A DNA stretch of 64,000 nucleotides from Anthostomella pinea. Taxonomy: Eukaryota > Ascomycota > Sordariomycetes > Xylariales > Xylariaceae. The DNA lies in assembly GCA_963556695.1 (NCBI GenBank), contig CAUWAG010000003.1, positions 6,138,001 to 6,202,000 on the forward strand, read 5' to 3'. Within the stretch, counting starts at the first letter, position 1. Each line of letters starts with the position of its first letter. Below are positions 31,015-44,414 of the stretch, piece after piece. The notes beneath the pieces were generated by a model that worked only from the letters and a program-made list of their open reading frames with translations, made no database searches and was not told the DNA's origin. A program made the position numbers and the translations under genes.

Positions 31015-34000
31015 GTTTGCGTACTGTGATGGTTCGATCCCGAGGTTGTATGATAATAACCCTACTCCTCAATGGCTGTTTAGGATACAATCGACCACGT
31101 GGGTGTTAAACGAATGGAGGCTGTTGTCACGACTAATGAATGATATCCTCCTATTTCCGTGGATATTGGACGGACGGGGATCTATGCCAAGCTCTTGCCA
31201 GTCTCTTGATTGAATGTTCAGTTGTTCAATAAACCTTAGACATAAGAGTTGAAGAAGGCGTAGGGAGGCCGGCGTTGCTGGAGGTTGGAGTTGGGTCGGA
31301 CTCGGCACGGGGTACTGGAATTGGTGTGAGGGATCCACCAGTTCGATATCGAAATTGAAGATTCAAGGTTTCCCAGGTCCTCAACTTGCAGCTACCAGGT
31401 GCCGTGAAGTGGAAGTATGTGCAGACGTGGATTAGATATGTGCGATGGGCGGATCGTGACTGACTGCCGGGTCGTGGACCGGTGGGGGCTGATAGTCAGG
31501 GAAGGAATGGTGGTGATGGCCGAGGTAGAGGTAGAGGAGGCGTCGTAGATGTGCCGTTGCCGCTTTCCTGTGAACATCCGAAAGTCGGTCGGTCGGTTGT
31601 CAATCGGGAGATGTCGACTCGAAATTGATCAGACGAGGTGTCTGTCTGGTTGTCGGTCCAAGTTGGTGAGTGCACGAGGTACCTGGCGTAGTCTTTCCTG
31701 CACGATGCAAGACGCAAGACGATCGATACCACAGAGAACGCTTCGCTATGCTGAACACGTCTACCCAAAGACGGCTATTAGATTGTCGAGAGAAGCGGCA
31801 CCGGTATTATGCTGGAGACAAAGTCGTCGTCGTGGGCGGCTGGTCAGCTCGGCTACAGAACAAGAGTGAAAGACACTGGAAGGTGGAGGGGAGAGGTGCT
31901 TTTTGTTCTGCAGCCGTGCCAGGCGTGGTGGAGTTTCACACTTGGAACCGCCGTTGCGAGGCAGCGAGGGAGGGTAGTCGTCGCCAGGGCAATTCAGGTG
32001 GGCACCGTGGGTGGGGAGCAGCGCTGCTGAGCTGCCCTGGGCTTCCCGCTGCAATCGCTGGAAGCGGCATGATACCGGTGCTGACCAGGTGCCAGGCTGA
32101 CCCAGCGCTAGTCCAGCCGTAACCCAGCAGTATCCCAGCCGTATCCCAGGCGTGCCCGGGTGTTGCGCCAATTAGCGTGCGCTCTCTTGGTGTTGTAAGC
32201 CTGTAACCGCCAGGCACAGGGGTCGTTGGCGGGGTGGAGGCGCTAGCGACATTTGTGATGGAAGTGGAGGGCGCTGCGTCCCAATTGGGCCCTCCCACAG
32301 TGTATCGGCATTGGCTTTGGTTTAAGCGGGCTGTCATGCCCTGGTTACCAGTTGACATCATTGTCGTCGGAGTCCAGGCGGTGAAGGTGAAGAAGACCCG
32401 ACCCACCTGCATTTGTTACCGACAGCCTACAGCCTGCATGGGCAGTGCCTGAAGCTTGCTGACCAGGAAGGTAATAATAAAATTGGCAGTTTTGTTCAGA
32501 GATCACGATCTCAAAGACTGCAAATACATCACCATGATCGCAAGGCTGTTGAAATTGTTGACTTCATGCTGGACAGACAGCTATGTAAACAGTCACTGAG
32601 CATTCAATCAGTTGGCCGGCAGTCCACATGCAAAGGGGGGACGCGTGAGTGAGACAGCTCATCACCCAAGGCGTTCGGGATATCCGTTACCAGACAGGTT
32701 CATACAGAAGACCCGCGACCCTGGAATTGCTTCCAATTTTGTAGCCTTGCCATCTCCTGGCGAGGCCATCCGTCACATATTCCAGTTTGTGATCAGCACG
32801 TGTTTTATGACTGCGAACCTCAAGCAAGCCGTCTCGAAACATACTAGATCTATGATGATTATCAGTACCTCTAGGTAGGTAGGTAATAACAGATATCCAT
32901 CCAGCTCGCCAGTATCGGAGCAGCGAGCACGACGCAAGGCTTGCCGTATGTGATATCCAATCACACGTCTTGGCTACTGGGAGGCTGCTTATGCGGATCT
33001 CACCTGCGGACCCTACAGTATCAGACATCTGACTGTCACAGCCGGCCCTCCAAGCATCGTCAAGCTCCGTGTTCAATTGGCAAGTTACAAGAGCGGCTAC
33101 ATCGCACCGTGCATGTTACGACAGCCAAGTATGAAGAACCCCTTCCTCTTTGGGACGTCAGCTTGCCAGGCTTGATTCCTTGCCGGTCAAATGAATCACT
33201 GATCTGCTCTCATCGTAATCCGTTTTGGCCTTTGACCCGGAGCCCTGGCACGGCCCATGGAAACGGTGCGCGAGCGAGTGTTTCGGACTCATTCGGAGGC
33301 GTCATCCGCCGACCACCGTCCGGCCGCCAGCCCGTAGCACGGTAGCAGAACAGGTGCCAGAGTTTGGAGATGGTTAATTATCTTGAATATCGCTGCCATT
33401 CCAGCTTGGCAGATCTGATGCTCTTGCAGCAGCGCTGGACGAGGTCGAGGCTAGAACTCAAAGGCGCGGGCCGGAGTCGAGTCTCTGCAATGGAGATGAT
33501 GTGGCCTGGACCAAGCCGCTCAGCTACGGGAATGAGCTGTCTCTGCCCAAAATTACTGCCCTTGACTACCCACGTTTTCTACAGTGTTCTTTTCAGCCAG
33601 CCACGAGGATCATGTCTCATCCGAACTCAAGAGCAAGACAGACCCCTTTCTCGACGTATCAAGTGGGTGCCGTTCCCAACGATTCTGAGATGAAGAGACC
33701 GTGCAACGAAGTGACCCGAGCTCCTCTACAGGCCTTCTGCCGTCTGACTACAGGGCCAACTCTCGTGAGATGGGTTAGCGGTACCGGCGTGCCGGCACTT
33801 CGAAACTTTCTGCAAAGGAAAAAGTTGACAAACCCACTTCAACCAATATCAATACCCCAGATTTTCTCCATCCCTTCAATAATGGTTTCATAATCTACTC
33901 CGTCGAGACAGGCCGATACGGGAACGTCACTGTACGAACTGCTACTCAGTGTTGAGTTTTGACGAGACAGGCCGATATTCGCAGCGTCACTGTACGAACT

Positions 34001-37000
34001 GCTGCTCAGTGCGTGCTGAGTTCTGACAAGACAATGCTCTCAGATAGGTGGCTTGACCCAGTCGCCCTGGCAGGAGGATTTCCGGGCTTTTTGCTTTTTC
34101 GCTGGTTGCTGTGATACAGAGCCGATCCCCAGCAGGCTATTGCCAGGGCCAGTGCAGGGTTTGAACTTGGCCGTGTCGACTTTCAAGGGCTTCACAAACC
34201 GACCTGTTCCTCCCGAAGTCGCGCGTCTGCTGTTGCCGCGTCGCTCTCGGGCCCTGGGAGGTTCATCAACCGAGAGACGTGCAACATGCAAGTTGCAACA
34301 CCAATTGAACAGGCTACCAGTATCGCGATGCGGGAAGTTTAGCAATTTGCGATGCCCATGTAAACGCTTCTTAGCAGCACTGTCTTATTGGGCAGCGACA
34401 GCGTTTGTTCAAGGTGGAATTGACTACCAACGGTCTGTCTCCATTTGCTCGGACAGCTCTCGTCGATCGACAGCCATCCGCAGAATACTGTGCGTTGTGT
34501 CTCGAGGTGATTGGAGCTCCAGGCGCAGGCCCCGTCGTTCAATTTAAAAAACGATGAGCTCCGTGCACATTCTGCCACCAGCTCCTTCATCACTTCGAGA
34601 GCCGAGCCTCATTCGGAGAAAATATAGGAGGTTTATGACCAGACCATGACCATGACCATGACCTTAGCCAACGGCCGTTAAGAACACGCACTATTGGCTG
34701 GACACGTGGTCAGGCAGGGAGAGAGGAAAATTCTTGGTCCCAAAAGTACAAAACCCCACGCGGCCCGGATGAAAAATAAATGAAGATTGACAGCTAACAT
34801 GGCACCGTCTGCTACGCCAAAAAAGGAAGCCTGGCGAACGCAAGGAGAGAGCCGGTCGTTTTTCATTGACAGCAGACGGTATCCCTTTTATGGGTTCCGA
34901 GACACGAGACATAAATAGGCGAAGGGATAGCGCGCGGTGCGGGCTACTAGGTCTTGAGATATTCTCGATCACTCAGGAAGAGGCCCGATCTGCCGGGTCG
35001 CGGCCGACGTCATTCGCGGGCCTTGGTCACGACTAGACGCGACCATCTCCAACCGTGCTCGCCGCATTCCCCAGAACGGAACACGCGACGCAGGTATGTA
35101 GTCACGACTATGGACTATGGTGGATTCGTGGGAGCGGCTATGCACACCATGGCACCGACCAGGCGAGCCCATGGTCTTTTGTCCATATGCATGCGAGATG
35201 AGATGTGACTTGCTGCGAATGGGCTAAAAACAAGATCCCAAAGTTGAGATCTCGATGCAGTGTTGATTGTTTACCGGTTTGGGCGGGCGAGGGCGGGCCA
35301 CTGCTGCTTTCCAATCTACCCCTCGCAGTAGCTCTTGCGACTTGCTGACCGCCTGCGTCAAGCCAATGCAAGCCTTCACGACCAGTGGCAGAGTCGAAGC
35401 CGTCTTGAGGTTTATTAGAAGCTCGGGTCCAATGGCATTCCAGAATTGACACTTCGATACTTCTGCCGCCTTTCTAGTTTCGATAGTTTCGATGTTTCGC
35501 TGCCACATGCGACCACGACCGAGCACGGGGCGATTGTTGGTTATGCCACCTCAGCCGTCACAAAGCCGACCCAACTGTCCAATAGCTGACAGCCCGACCC
35601 GACAGCCAACTTGGCCTGACTTGGTCTGGGCTGGCTGGCTGGGTGGTTTGGTGCTGGCTGGGAGATCCCGGAGTTTGTTTCGCGCCAGCAAAGACGCAAT
35701 CAGGGCTGAGTAACTACTAACAGCTACAATGGCGTGACTTGGAGACCGGACCAAACTTGGCTTCAATGTTCCCAACCAACACCGGGCGTACACCGTTGAA
35801 CTCTGGACTCTGGAGTCGGAGCTTGCCCCCAAGTTTCCATCATCACGGCGCTGGCTGTGACCCCGATCAAACAGGTGCGTGTGATCCGAACTCGCCCTTT
35901 GCATGGCGGTGTTTGAGACGATGCAGCAGCGAGGGAACTCGGGGAGGCAAGTAAAAGCCGGACGCATCTGAACTGAGGGATACCGAAGGGAAGGCCCGAA
36001 AGTAAACAATGGCGACCGCGCCCTCGCTCGATTGTAAACATCAGGGCTGACGCTGACCTGCATCTGGACCCTGGTCTGTCGCTGGTCTGTCGCGATGTCA
36101 CGGGTCGACTGCATATGCAGGCTGCAGGCGGCGGCCAAACAGAAGCTATCGTCGGAGCCACACAGTGATACCACGGTAGCACTGCATGGGTTTCGGCGGC
36201 AAGGGCTTCGAGCCTTCGACCGGACCGGCTCTACCCTACCACAGTACCACAGAACAATCCCTCAGAACATCACCAACAGTACTGCAACACCAACGCGGCG
36301 GCAGGGGAGCTTGGCATCGACGTCGCATTGGGAAATCCTTCTTGCTGTATGGAGTCCGGTCTCCCCCAGATACGATCGGCCACTGCACGCTCCTACAGAA
36401 CGAATCCTTTGTCTGTGTGTTGTCACTATTGTGTTGAAGGGTCGCTCGATTCTCGAAGGAGTTCGTCAGGAAGAGTAAGGTGTAGGCTTATTTTTATCAG
36501 GGTCCGCATCGCGCATCCTGCGGCCCGCATCCAGGACAATCCTGCAATATTCGGATTCGTCTATTGGACGTCTAGAACCGGGGAGAATTGTCATCTTCAC
36601 CTCATGTCCTCATCGGTATCACTGCAACAGGCCCAATCAGCCCAGCAACCAGGCCGGCTTATCTGCCTGTTTGCCTCGAATGCCCGTCCCATTCATCCAC
36701 CAGCCCGCCTGCTCGGCATGAACTGGCATGAACCCCCAAAGTACAGCCGTCTGAGGACTCGTCGTCGCCCGGAAAGCCTCCTCACTCTTGAAACAATAGC
36801 CTGTCGATGGATCCTCGGATAAATCGGGGAAGCCTACCAAACGATCAGCATCGCCACACGATCCCCATACCTTGAATGGACTTTGGGGGGGCATTGGACT
36901 GGGGAGAGCTTCGTCGACCCCACACAAGGACAGGGTCGGAGATTTTTAAGTCCTACGACACCTCACCATGCTGATGAAGGCCACGACCGTGATATCGCTA

Positions 37001-38668
37001 CCGGGTTATGATGCCTTCGTTCGCTACTTGGTCTGCTGCTATCAATGGCTCGTACCAGACGTCAGATGATATCACTCTGACGAGCCTTGTCGTTTCTGAG
37101 ACTGAAATCGACAGATGGAGTGTTCTTTCAGCTGCGTACTATCGGTGTTTGGTCCCCGGCCCCTCATCATCGCCGAATCCTGCACCACAAGTTCCTTGGA
37201 TACCGCCAGGCCCGCCCCATGCCGAAGCACACAGCCTGGGCGTATCACCAATAGCATCGTCATCCGCGAACTCCCGATTATGCGTCCGTCCGTGTTTCTG
37301 ATTGACCCAATCCCGCCGATAACCCCTCGCGGTACTGTCAGCTATCCAAGCTTTCCTCATGCAACTATTACGAGCAGTAGTTGAGTAGCTACTGCGGTTA
37401 TGTACTGATGGTTGGCATTAGCCCTTTCTGCACTCTGCACTCTGCAACTCTGCGGGTGATCCTGCAGTCTGGAGCTCCATCCTTCTGAGGCTGTTGTCAC
37501 GCCACCTTCGGTCCCGTTCAGCTCTCACCAGACCTGCACAGCTCAAGCTTGCTGCAGCTCACCAGGGCTGCATCAAGGCGGGAACCCCGCTATCGTGCAC
37601 CTCCCCCACGAGCTCTCATAGGTAGGTTCTCTGTCCGGGTATGTGCGTACCCGTACTGGAGGGATCTTCTAGTATGCAGTAAATAGAAGCTTCTTGCAAG
37701 ACTGTCAATTGGAGCCCCGTGAAGTTACCCATGTGCAACTTTCTATGTGCGGCTTTGCTGGATGAGCAATGCGTTCTGAAACATTGTTCGAGCAGCAACC
37801 GGTAAATGACAGCTCCACTCGTCCTTTTCTTTTGAGACTGAGACTTTGCCCACCCTCTCCCCGCTTTGGGTCTTTTTCGAGGTTGTGGGGGGAGTCGGGG
37901 ATGGATGTGATTGGCTGGGGCTTGTGGAGGGGCTTGGTGAGCACTCATTGGCTGCTGGGTTTTGGACTTCAACTTCAACTCTTGATCTGGCCTCTTGGGT
38001 AGTTTGATGGCATTGGACGCGGCTCGGCACCTTGTGGTATTGGACATGGTTAAGTGTGTTTGGAGTTAATGTGCAGTGCTTGTCCCTAATCAGACGTTTG
38101 TGGCTTCAATATGGTTTGCTCGACGTTGCTGAGCTATGAATGAATACCTACCGTCTGACTGTGTCTGGACTCTGAAAGCATTTTTTGAGTATTCAAACTT
38201 GGCTGTTTGGACTTCGAGTTTCTCTTGAAAGACCGCGTCTTTCGAACAGATAAAGACGTCTGACTGTGTCTAGACCGACCGGTTATAATAGAGACAACAT
38301 CGTCCCCTTGGCCAGTGTCGTGTGAACTGCATATAGTCAGTCACCTGGTGAGAGAGCCCGCCATAGAGCTTCTTCTCTGGCGGCTTGTGAAGCAGTATAC
38401 TGTGTGTGTTGCTTATTCGAGAGAAGCACGTCTGGATATAGCGGCTTCGATAGCACCCATGGAATCATGCTGCTCATGGCTATAGACTCTATATAGAACA
38501 CGATATACTACTCACCCCCATTCCATCATGGTTTCCTCGCGCCTCGAATTAAAGCACAACTCTGGGAGTCCTAGATCATTGGGAGCCTGACTTGCCGGAC
38601 TGTTTTTGGTTGATCTTGTTGCGATATACTTGTGGGTTCTTGTCATGGCCAAGCTTCCGCCGTCCCGG
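31015..38668. other. Gene-poor interval upstream of cdc25
   Basis: About 7.6 kb. Many frames exist but none shows a domain, regular composition or plausible splice chain. Holds a tandem repeat (33905-34027) and an ATGACC-type short repeat near 34640. Its left part must contain the cdc25 promoter. Confidence 0.5.
33905..34027 (+). repeat. Two-unit tandem repeat (about 60 bp)
   Basis: GAGACAGGCCGATA followed by CGTCACTGTACGAACTGCT occurs at 33905 and again at 33964, with a few substitutions and a short length difference. Confidence 0.8.
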
Positions 38669-38697
38669 ACAACAACAACAACAACAACAACAACAAC
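38669..38697 (+). repeat. (AAC)n microsatellite
   Basis: About nine to ten AAC triplets. A 197-codon frame crosses it and would encode a poly-Asn run, but that frame has no other support. Confidence 0.9.
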
Positions 38698-38779
38698 ACC
38701 ACCACCAGAATATCTCCCTTGAGAAACCAAGCTTACCTAGAAACACTGTCTTATCTATCGATACCGACATCAGGGCCCG

Positions 38780-39250
38780 GTTTAAATAAACTGAGCGCTT
38801 GCGAGGTGATCCCAACTATTCCTCCCCACCTTCAGGGCCTCTTCAGTCCTTCTTCCTCACACACCACATTCGTGATCCTCCAGCCATCTTCCATATCGAT
38901 CATTCGACACCAACCCACCTCGGTAATAACTGTGCACCTGGATTCTTTCAAAACTCCGTCACCAAAGCAGCGACTCTGGAGGCCACAGTCACCTCTCTGC
39001 TCCAGCCGCGCTCGTAGCAACCCATTCCTCATCACCTCACCACCTAATGACAACCAGGCAACCCTTCCTACACACCTTGCTGAGCTTCGTTACTCGTCTT
39101 CACATCTTCAGAACCTATATCAGTACCCAACGCTCTCCGAGATCCGCAGCACACCGTCACCGATCATCTCCAAAGTCTTCGTTCTGAAGAGAGTATCGCC
39201 CATATCCTACATTCTCACTCGATAGAGCGGTCCCCAACATGCGGTGTTAC
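38780..39250 (+). other. Leader-like region shared with the copy at 40.96 kb
   Basis: From AAACTGAGCGCTTGCGA to CTTCAGGGCCTCTTCAG this resembles 40966-41030 (AAACTGAGTATTTGCGA to CTTCAAGGTTTCCACAA). Both lie upstream of members of the same orphan family, so they are probably duplicated 5' regions. In one frame both can be read as KLS-C-E-I...LQG, so coding cannot be ruled out. Confidence 0.4.
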
Positions 39251-39558
39251 TTTATATGGACCTTAGAGAGGTATTAGTTCGAGAACCTCTAGAACCCCAA
39301 GTTATCGTAGCGGACCTTGGACGTGCATGGTGATTGACGGGTTCGAAGCACGATACGACGTACCCAAGTGCCCTTCACTGGCCCTGTCGTATCGCCAGTG
39401 CCAACATGATAAGAGAATATCACCTCAATCGCTAAGGGAGCAAGAGTTCATGGAATACAACTTCACCAAGAACAAGTACGGGTGAGCCCCACTGATCTTC
39501 GCCGTACAGCGAGGACCTACTGAAGCCGTCCGCACGATGCTGCAATCCGGATGTCATC

Positions 39559-40018
39559 ATGGCTACGGCAACAATCACCTCAACCAGTACCAACCAGACC
39601 TTTGCTCTGACCGCCGACGAAATCAAGGCGATCGGCCAAGCACTCGACAAGATTTTCGATGGAACCGATATTCTAGACCAGCGACAAGACGAAAGGAAAG
39701 CGATATCGGATCAGTCAGCAGTGGCCTGATGGAGTGGAATGTTCTCTTGGAGCACATCAGCTCATCCTACCGGGACCTTCGTAACTTATCTGACGCAGTA
39801 CTCTTGTCGACCACCTTTCACACATGTACGGCGGTCTCTCACAGATGCACGAGAAGAAGCTTGTTGGCAAGCACGGACTCAGTCTTGAATGCTGATGTAC
39901 GCCATTGGATCCACACTCGTGGCTTTCAGTATTGATCGCTAGCTGGGACTGGATTGATAGGAATCGAGAACTGGCTACTCTTCGTGAAAGAGCACGCGTC
40001 CCAATTCCAAGACGGTGA
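39559..40018 (+). CDS. Orphan family member P1 (tentative, multi-exon)
   Basis: A start at 39559 gives MATATITSTSTNQTFALTAD, loosely like the start of P2 (MADTTVTITNCSETF). A later segment near 39960 reads GIENWLLFVKEHASQFQDG, matching the C-terminal motif of P3 (EDWTLFIEQHVSTF) and P2 (CELFIEGNTSHF). The exons between cannot be placed with confidence, and stops at 39728 and 39893 would need splicing or mark decay. I do not recognise the family. It could equally be a pseudogene. Confidence 0.35.
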
Positions 40019-41469
40019 GAGCCTTTCTCGAGACATTCCGCTGGACGCGGCGTTTCCTGTCTTGCCGCAAATGACTAGATACATATGCATACACGTGATT
40101 CGGACTGCAAGCAACCCGGGAACGACGACGAAACAAATCCTAAAGCTACAGCTATGAGGCATGGAATGTTGCTCACCACGAGCACATGTAATTGCATAGG
40201 CAGGTATGTGGCTGGTGGAGCGCCCTTGAACCTTCCTTGAGAGGTAGGTACTTTTACTGACTCCCGCACAACAGCTCACAGCGTTCCGAGACGAGCCATG
40301 CTTGCAACCAGCTAGAGCCATGAGATGCAGGACACATAAACCGTTCGTGTAGTGCGGACTACGGTTGGAATGCTATACTCTTCTTTGGCGGCAGGCACAT
40401 GATAATGGTGTGCTATATTGGAAAGGGGTACTGTGATATGGGAGAACTGTGTGTCGCAGGCTTCATTAGGTTAAGGTTTTGCAGGTCCCGGGGGTTCGGG
40501 TCAAGGGCAGGACATAGTTTAGATCATAAGGCAATATGCAACTGGCTTCCCTTTCGTCCTATCTGGTTCGCATGAAAGCCAGGGCTCCAATGAGCTCAGT
40601 CTTGTAGTCAGACCTGCCAGCATTGATTATGTGCACGCTGGCATGGTGAAACGTCTGGCTTGTATACGCTATCCGCACGGAACACACTTCTGCGTCGGCC
40701 ATCAACTATGAATTGACGTTAAATCGGTTGTAGAATGGATGCGTAAGATGAGGACAGACAGCTTTCTCCAGTGCTGTACATATCTTGTTCGGCTAGATGA
40801 TAAGCAGCCCAATTTACATTCTTGGTTACGGTTGACCTCGCTGGGAGATGTCTATGCCCTCTGGTTATAGGCAACGTTCTATCGTGCCGGATAAAGCCAC
40901 CACCACGATACCTCATTCAACTATAAAAGATGGCGAAAAAACTATTAGGTCTAAGCCCTGATTTTCAGAAACTGAGTATTTGCGAAATAATCTTGATTTT
41001 TCCTAGCCCCCTTCAAGGTTTCCACAACCCTTTCTCCGAACTCACCAATATCAGAACCCGCTCCGCACCATTTAAACCCCCGTCTCGATTCTCTACGGGG
41101 TTAACTTTCCACGAGATCAACCATACCATTTACCAACCACTTTAATACCCAGAGAGCAAACTTTTCCAATCTCTACCCACCTTGGTTCCTGAACACCACC
41201 ACTCCACCCGATCCACGCCAACACAGACACACCGTCACCGCAAGGATCACGTCTTCGTGCCCTGCCTCTCGTTTCCCAGAACCGCTCAGCACCTCAATAA
41301 CCCCGAGAATCGAGGCCTGAACTGCTTCTTCAAGCCTACATTCCGCTTCGCACCTCGTAGCTCCGCAAAGCACTACCACGACTTGGCTGCCCTGCCACTC
41401 AGCAAGGTCGTCATACACATCGAGCGCTACCGTCAACAGCGTCCTGAGCCATCTCTACCTCGGATCACC
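40019..41469. other. Spacer between P1 and P2
   Basis: About 1.45 kb. Its right third (from about 40960) is the P2 5' region, similar to the region at 38.8 kb. No other gene supported. Confidence 0.5.
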
Positions 41470-42179
41470 ATGGCGGACACTACGGTTACAATCACCAACT
41501 GCAGCGAAACCTTCAGGTGCGTACCGCGATGAATACTCACCCACTGTTCGTAAACCGAGCTAATGATCACGTAGCCTGCACCCAAGCTATGAAAACAAAA
41601 ACTGGTGGGAATCCGTGGCGAGCAATGTCGACCTTGCTTCGGCCACTAAGCCCCAGATGGGATGCCGAACTGCAGAGGAAGCCGTCTCCGACAAGCGCTT
41701 CTCAGACTCTGCCATCTGCGTGGACTCTTACAAGCCACTTGGCAGGTTCCACTGTGTCGACAGCAACGGTCAACGACGCCTCCTACCGCCGCCAGGATTT
41801 GCTCCCCACCACCGCTCGCCAATCGGAGAGGTTAGCAAGGCATTAACAACGAGTCCCGTGCGAGAAGTACTTACTTTCAAGGCGCCGGAAACATGCGCAT
41901 CGTAAGCAACGATCTGGCTCCTTGATATATCATGCAACTTAACTGACGTGGATAAACAGGTCTTTCGGTAGTCTTGAGGATGATACACAGGTCACCAGCA
42001 TTACAAGTACTGTGTCAGTCGGCCAGGGCAAACCCATATCCGCCACCGAATGGGAGTGTTTTCTGAAGATCCATAAGCATTTTGAGACCCGATCAAGCTA
42101 TGACCGAGCTCAGAAAAGGGAGGGGGCCGCAATCCAGGACTGTGAATTGTTCATTGAAGGAAATACTTCCCACTTTTAA
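41470..42179 (+). CDS. Orphan family member P2, small hypothetical protein
   Basis: Three exons, join(41470-41516, 41575-41901, 41960-42179), 197 aa, with clean GT...AG introns of 58 nt each. It starts MADTTVTITNCSETF. Exon 2 reads NKNWWESVASNVDLASATKP through CRTAEEAV to LTFKAPETCA. Exon 3 reads SSFGSLEDDTQVTSI, then ATEWECFLKIHKHFETRSS, and ends CELFIEGNTSHF at the stop. There is no signal peptide, no membrane segment and no domain I recognise. The last intron position and the flanking motifs KAPxTC and LED recur in P3, and the C-terminal LF motif recurs in P1 and P3. P2 is the only copy with an undamaged frame, which supports it as the functional member. Confidence 0.62.
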
Positions 42180-43015
42180 ACAAGCGTCGAGATCACGTCG
42201 TAAGATGATATCTTCGCATTGCGGTGTACTTTCTCGCTCCTGGCAAACCGGATCTCGGCCGAAGGGCACCTACATGCATGGTACCCAGCTCTACGCACTG
42301 GAGGACTCACTGCCAGATTTTCTTGCTGTATGGGCAACGATCTCCAGCTTCGGGACATCGGGTTTCGGCTTTTAAAGACGGCCTATCTGAAAAGGATGAG
42401 GCCATCTACAATATATGGTGTAACGAGGACATACCTTTGGTAGCAGGGACTTGGAATTGAATGCCCTTTTGCGAAGGCACAGTCTCCTGAATCATGGAGA
42501 TGATTTCGAACACCATGATGAGGGATATATTTAACAACACTGGTCTGGTTGGTGTACTTGGAGTATGAGCAAATGGTGTGGCGCAGTTGCCACCAGGCTG
42601 GGGTATTAGAGGTCCTTGGGTGGTCGGACCCGGGCCAGGGTGACTTCGTGTTCCCAACCCAGCAGATTGAGATGGTATCGATGATGTAGAATCAATTCGG
42701 GCTCTGCCGTAACCTTGAGCAAATTGCCGAATCTTTTTTGGCGGTTCATGGCTGAACTCTGTTCGTCTTCTCCCGCAACCTCAACGCCAATCTGGCTCCA
42801 GCGAAACCTTCGTCTTTCTCCGATGAGTTAAGATAGCCCTATATGAGGACGATTCTCGCACGGGAACCTCACGAAGATCTTCTCCACGAACCGCACACAA
42901 TCACATGCGTCAAGTTGGATTCCACCTAGGATGCGGCCTCCTCTGTACCTCGTCAACTTCAGGCCCAGGTGCCAGCTCACCAGGCGCTGCTTGTGTGTGA
43001 CAGGTAAGTTCCGCA
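42180..43015. other. Spacer between P2 and P3
   Basis: About 830 bp, containing copy 2 of the 65-bp dispersed repeat (42643-42712). A possible P3 first exon could lie here, but none is convincing. Confidence 0.45.
42643..42712 (+). repeat. Dispersed 65-bp repeat, copy 2
   Basis: TTCGTGTTCCCAACCCAG, then GATGGTATCGATGATG and GGCTCTGCCG: the partner of 24411-24475, same orientation, with several substitutions and a short indel. Confidence 0.7.
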
Positions 43016-43611
43016 ATGTTCGTTCATCGCAGAGGCACGCGCAGAAATCTCATACCTAACCTCATTGATCACCAGGGTGCCCTCCCACTTGGTAGATGCG
43101 CAAATTCACGAAGAACGCTCTCTGAGACGGCCATTTTCGACCGCTCAGCCAATCTGCCGCTTCTTCGAGCTGAAAAAATGGACGCCACAGATGACAATAG
43201 GCTGACCCATACGCCCGGGCTGGAACGCGCCCGAGATCCGGAATCTCTCCAAACTCTGGGTGGTAAGTTATCAGCACAGCCCTGGGAAAAACGAATGCCG
43301 GAGAAACGCATCCCAATGAAAGCACCTGCGACCTGCACAATGTAAGCTACCATTCATGACATGGTCGACGAGATACTAAAAATGTTTTTGGAAAAGAAGT
43401 TCCGGAAAGCTTGAGGACGGCATGCCTGCTCATGATACCAGCGGAAGCCCTCCACTTGTGTGACTACGAAGTCGCTAGCAAGCGAAAGACCTTGCCGGGC
43501 AATCGCGAGAGAACCGAAGATCAATTAGGCTATGATCGTGCTGTGATGAGGGACGATGCTGAGGTTGAGGACTGGACTCTCTTCATTGAGCAGCATGTTT
43601 CAACATTCTAG
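43016..43611 (+). pseudogene. Orphan family member P3, probably frameshifted
   Basis: The segment ending MKAPATCT at 43341 is followed by GTAAGC, exactly as KAPETCA is in P2. The next exon (from 43397) starts SSGKLEDGMPAHDTSG, matching SSFGSLEDDTQ of P2, but meets a stop soon after. The homologous C-terminus resumes in another frame: CDYEVASKRKTL, LGYDRAVMRDDAEVED and WTLFIEQHVSTF with a stop at 43611. That is one frameshift near 43445-43460. The 5' part is uncertain: a donor GTAAGTTCC near 43007 and an acceptor near 43075 suggest an upstream exon. Confidence 0.5.
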
Positions 43612-44414
43612 GGCAACAGCTTCTTGCGCGAATCTGGCTCAATTCACGGAAGAGTTTATCGAACCCTCTTGATTGAAATAGCAGTAGGTAGTTTGTGCAA
43701 ATGATACAACCTACAAGGGTTGTCAGACGCGCGAGGCCCCGTCGGCTATGTCAAATTTCTAGGACCAGATGGATGACCCCAAGGTCATACCGCCGCAACA
43801 ACGGGGATGGGCCCGTGAGCGGGACTAACTGTACTTATTATCTTGAGACCTCCACAACCCTGCGATACAGAGGCTCTGGGAGGCGTGGTTTGCACTACTG
43901 AGGAGCTACCCCCCACGTTAAATACAATCAATCAATCAATCAATCAATCTATGTCAAATTTCTGATGCGATTGATGCCCTTACTTGCGGTGCATCAAGGG
44001 AGATTTAGGGTGGCACGAGGGACTGGGAAGTCGAAATACTTCCAAGATACTTCATGTAACTTTATTTACGTCAGGTACCTTATGCGGGTTGGTTCACCTG
44101 CAGTGAGACTGTGAGGCTGTTGGGACACAAACACGAGCTCGCCGAGCTCCCGCACATTTCTAAATTCCTTGGCTGCAACGCACTGCGACTGCTCTGACCA
44201 ACAGCCTCCTCTTCCACCTGGTTAGATGACAGGTGCTGCTAGATCATATTCTGACATCACTTTATCACCCCCAAACCTAAGGCACCGTGACTGGGGACAA
44301 TCACCGTATGGGACTTTTGTCGCTCAACTGTAAAACCCCTGTGAATTTTGGACCAACTGATCGGCCACAGCTCTTCTCTTTTCCCTGCCGTCGCTGGAAA
44401 TTTCATCTCGAACC
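43612..44414. other. Intergenic
   Basis: About 800 bp. Contains an (AATC)n microsatellite at about 43926-43949 and otherwise no supported gene. Confidence 0.5.
43926..43949 (+). repeat. (AATC)n microsatellite
   Basis: About six uninterrupted AATC units. Confidence 0.85.

Noticed and set aside
35551..36174. 207-codon minus-strand frame
   Set aside because: Cys/Ser/Arg-rich translation with no domain; looks like chance in GC-rich DNA.
36183..36240. tRNA-like string GGCTTCGAGCC
   Set aside because: No cloverleaf can be built around it; the anticodon and acceptor arms do not pair. No other tRNA candidate was found.
38632..39225. 197-codon frame with a poly-Asn run
   Set aside because: The frame is created by the (AAC)n microsatellite and continues through low-complexity Ser/Pro sequence. 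Its similarity to the 41-kb copy is as good in DNA as in protein, so a 5' region is likelier than a gene.
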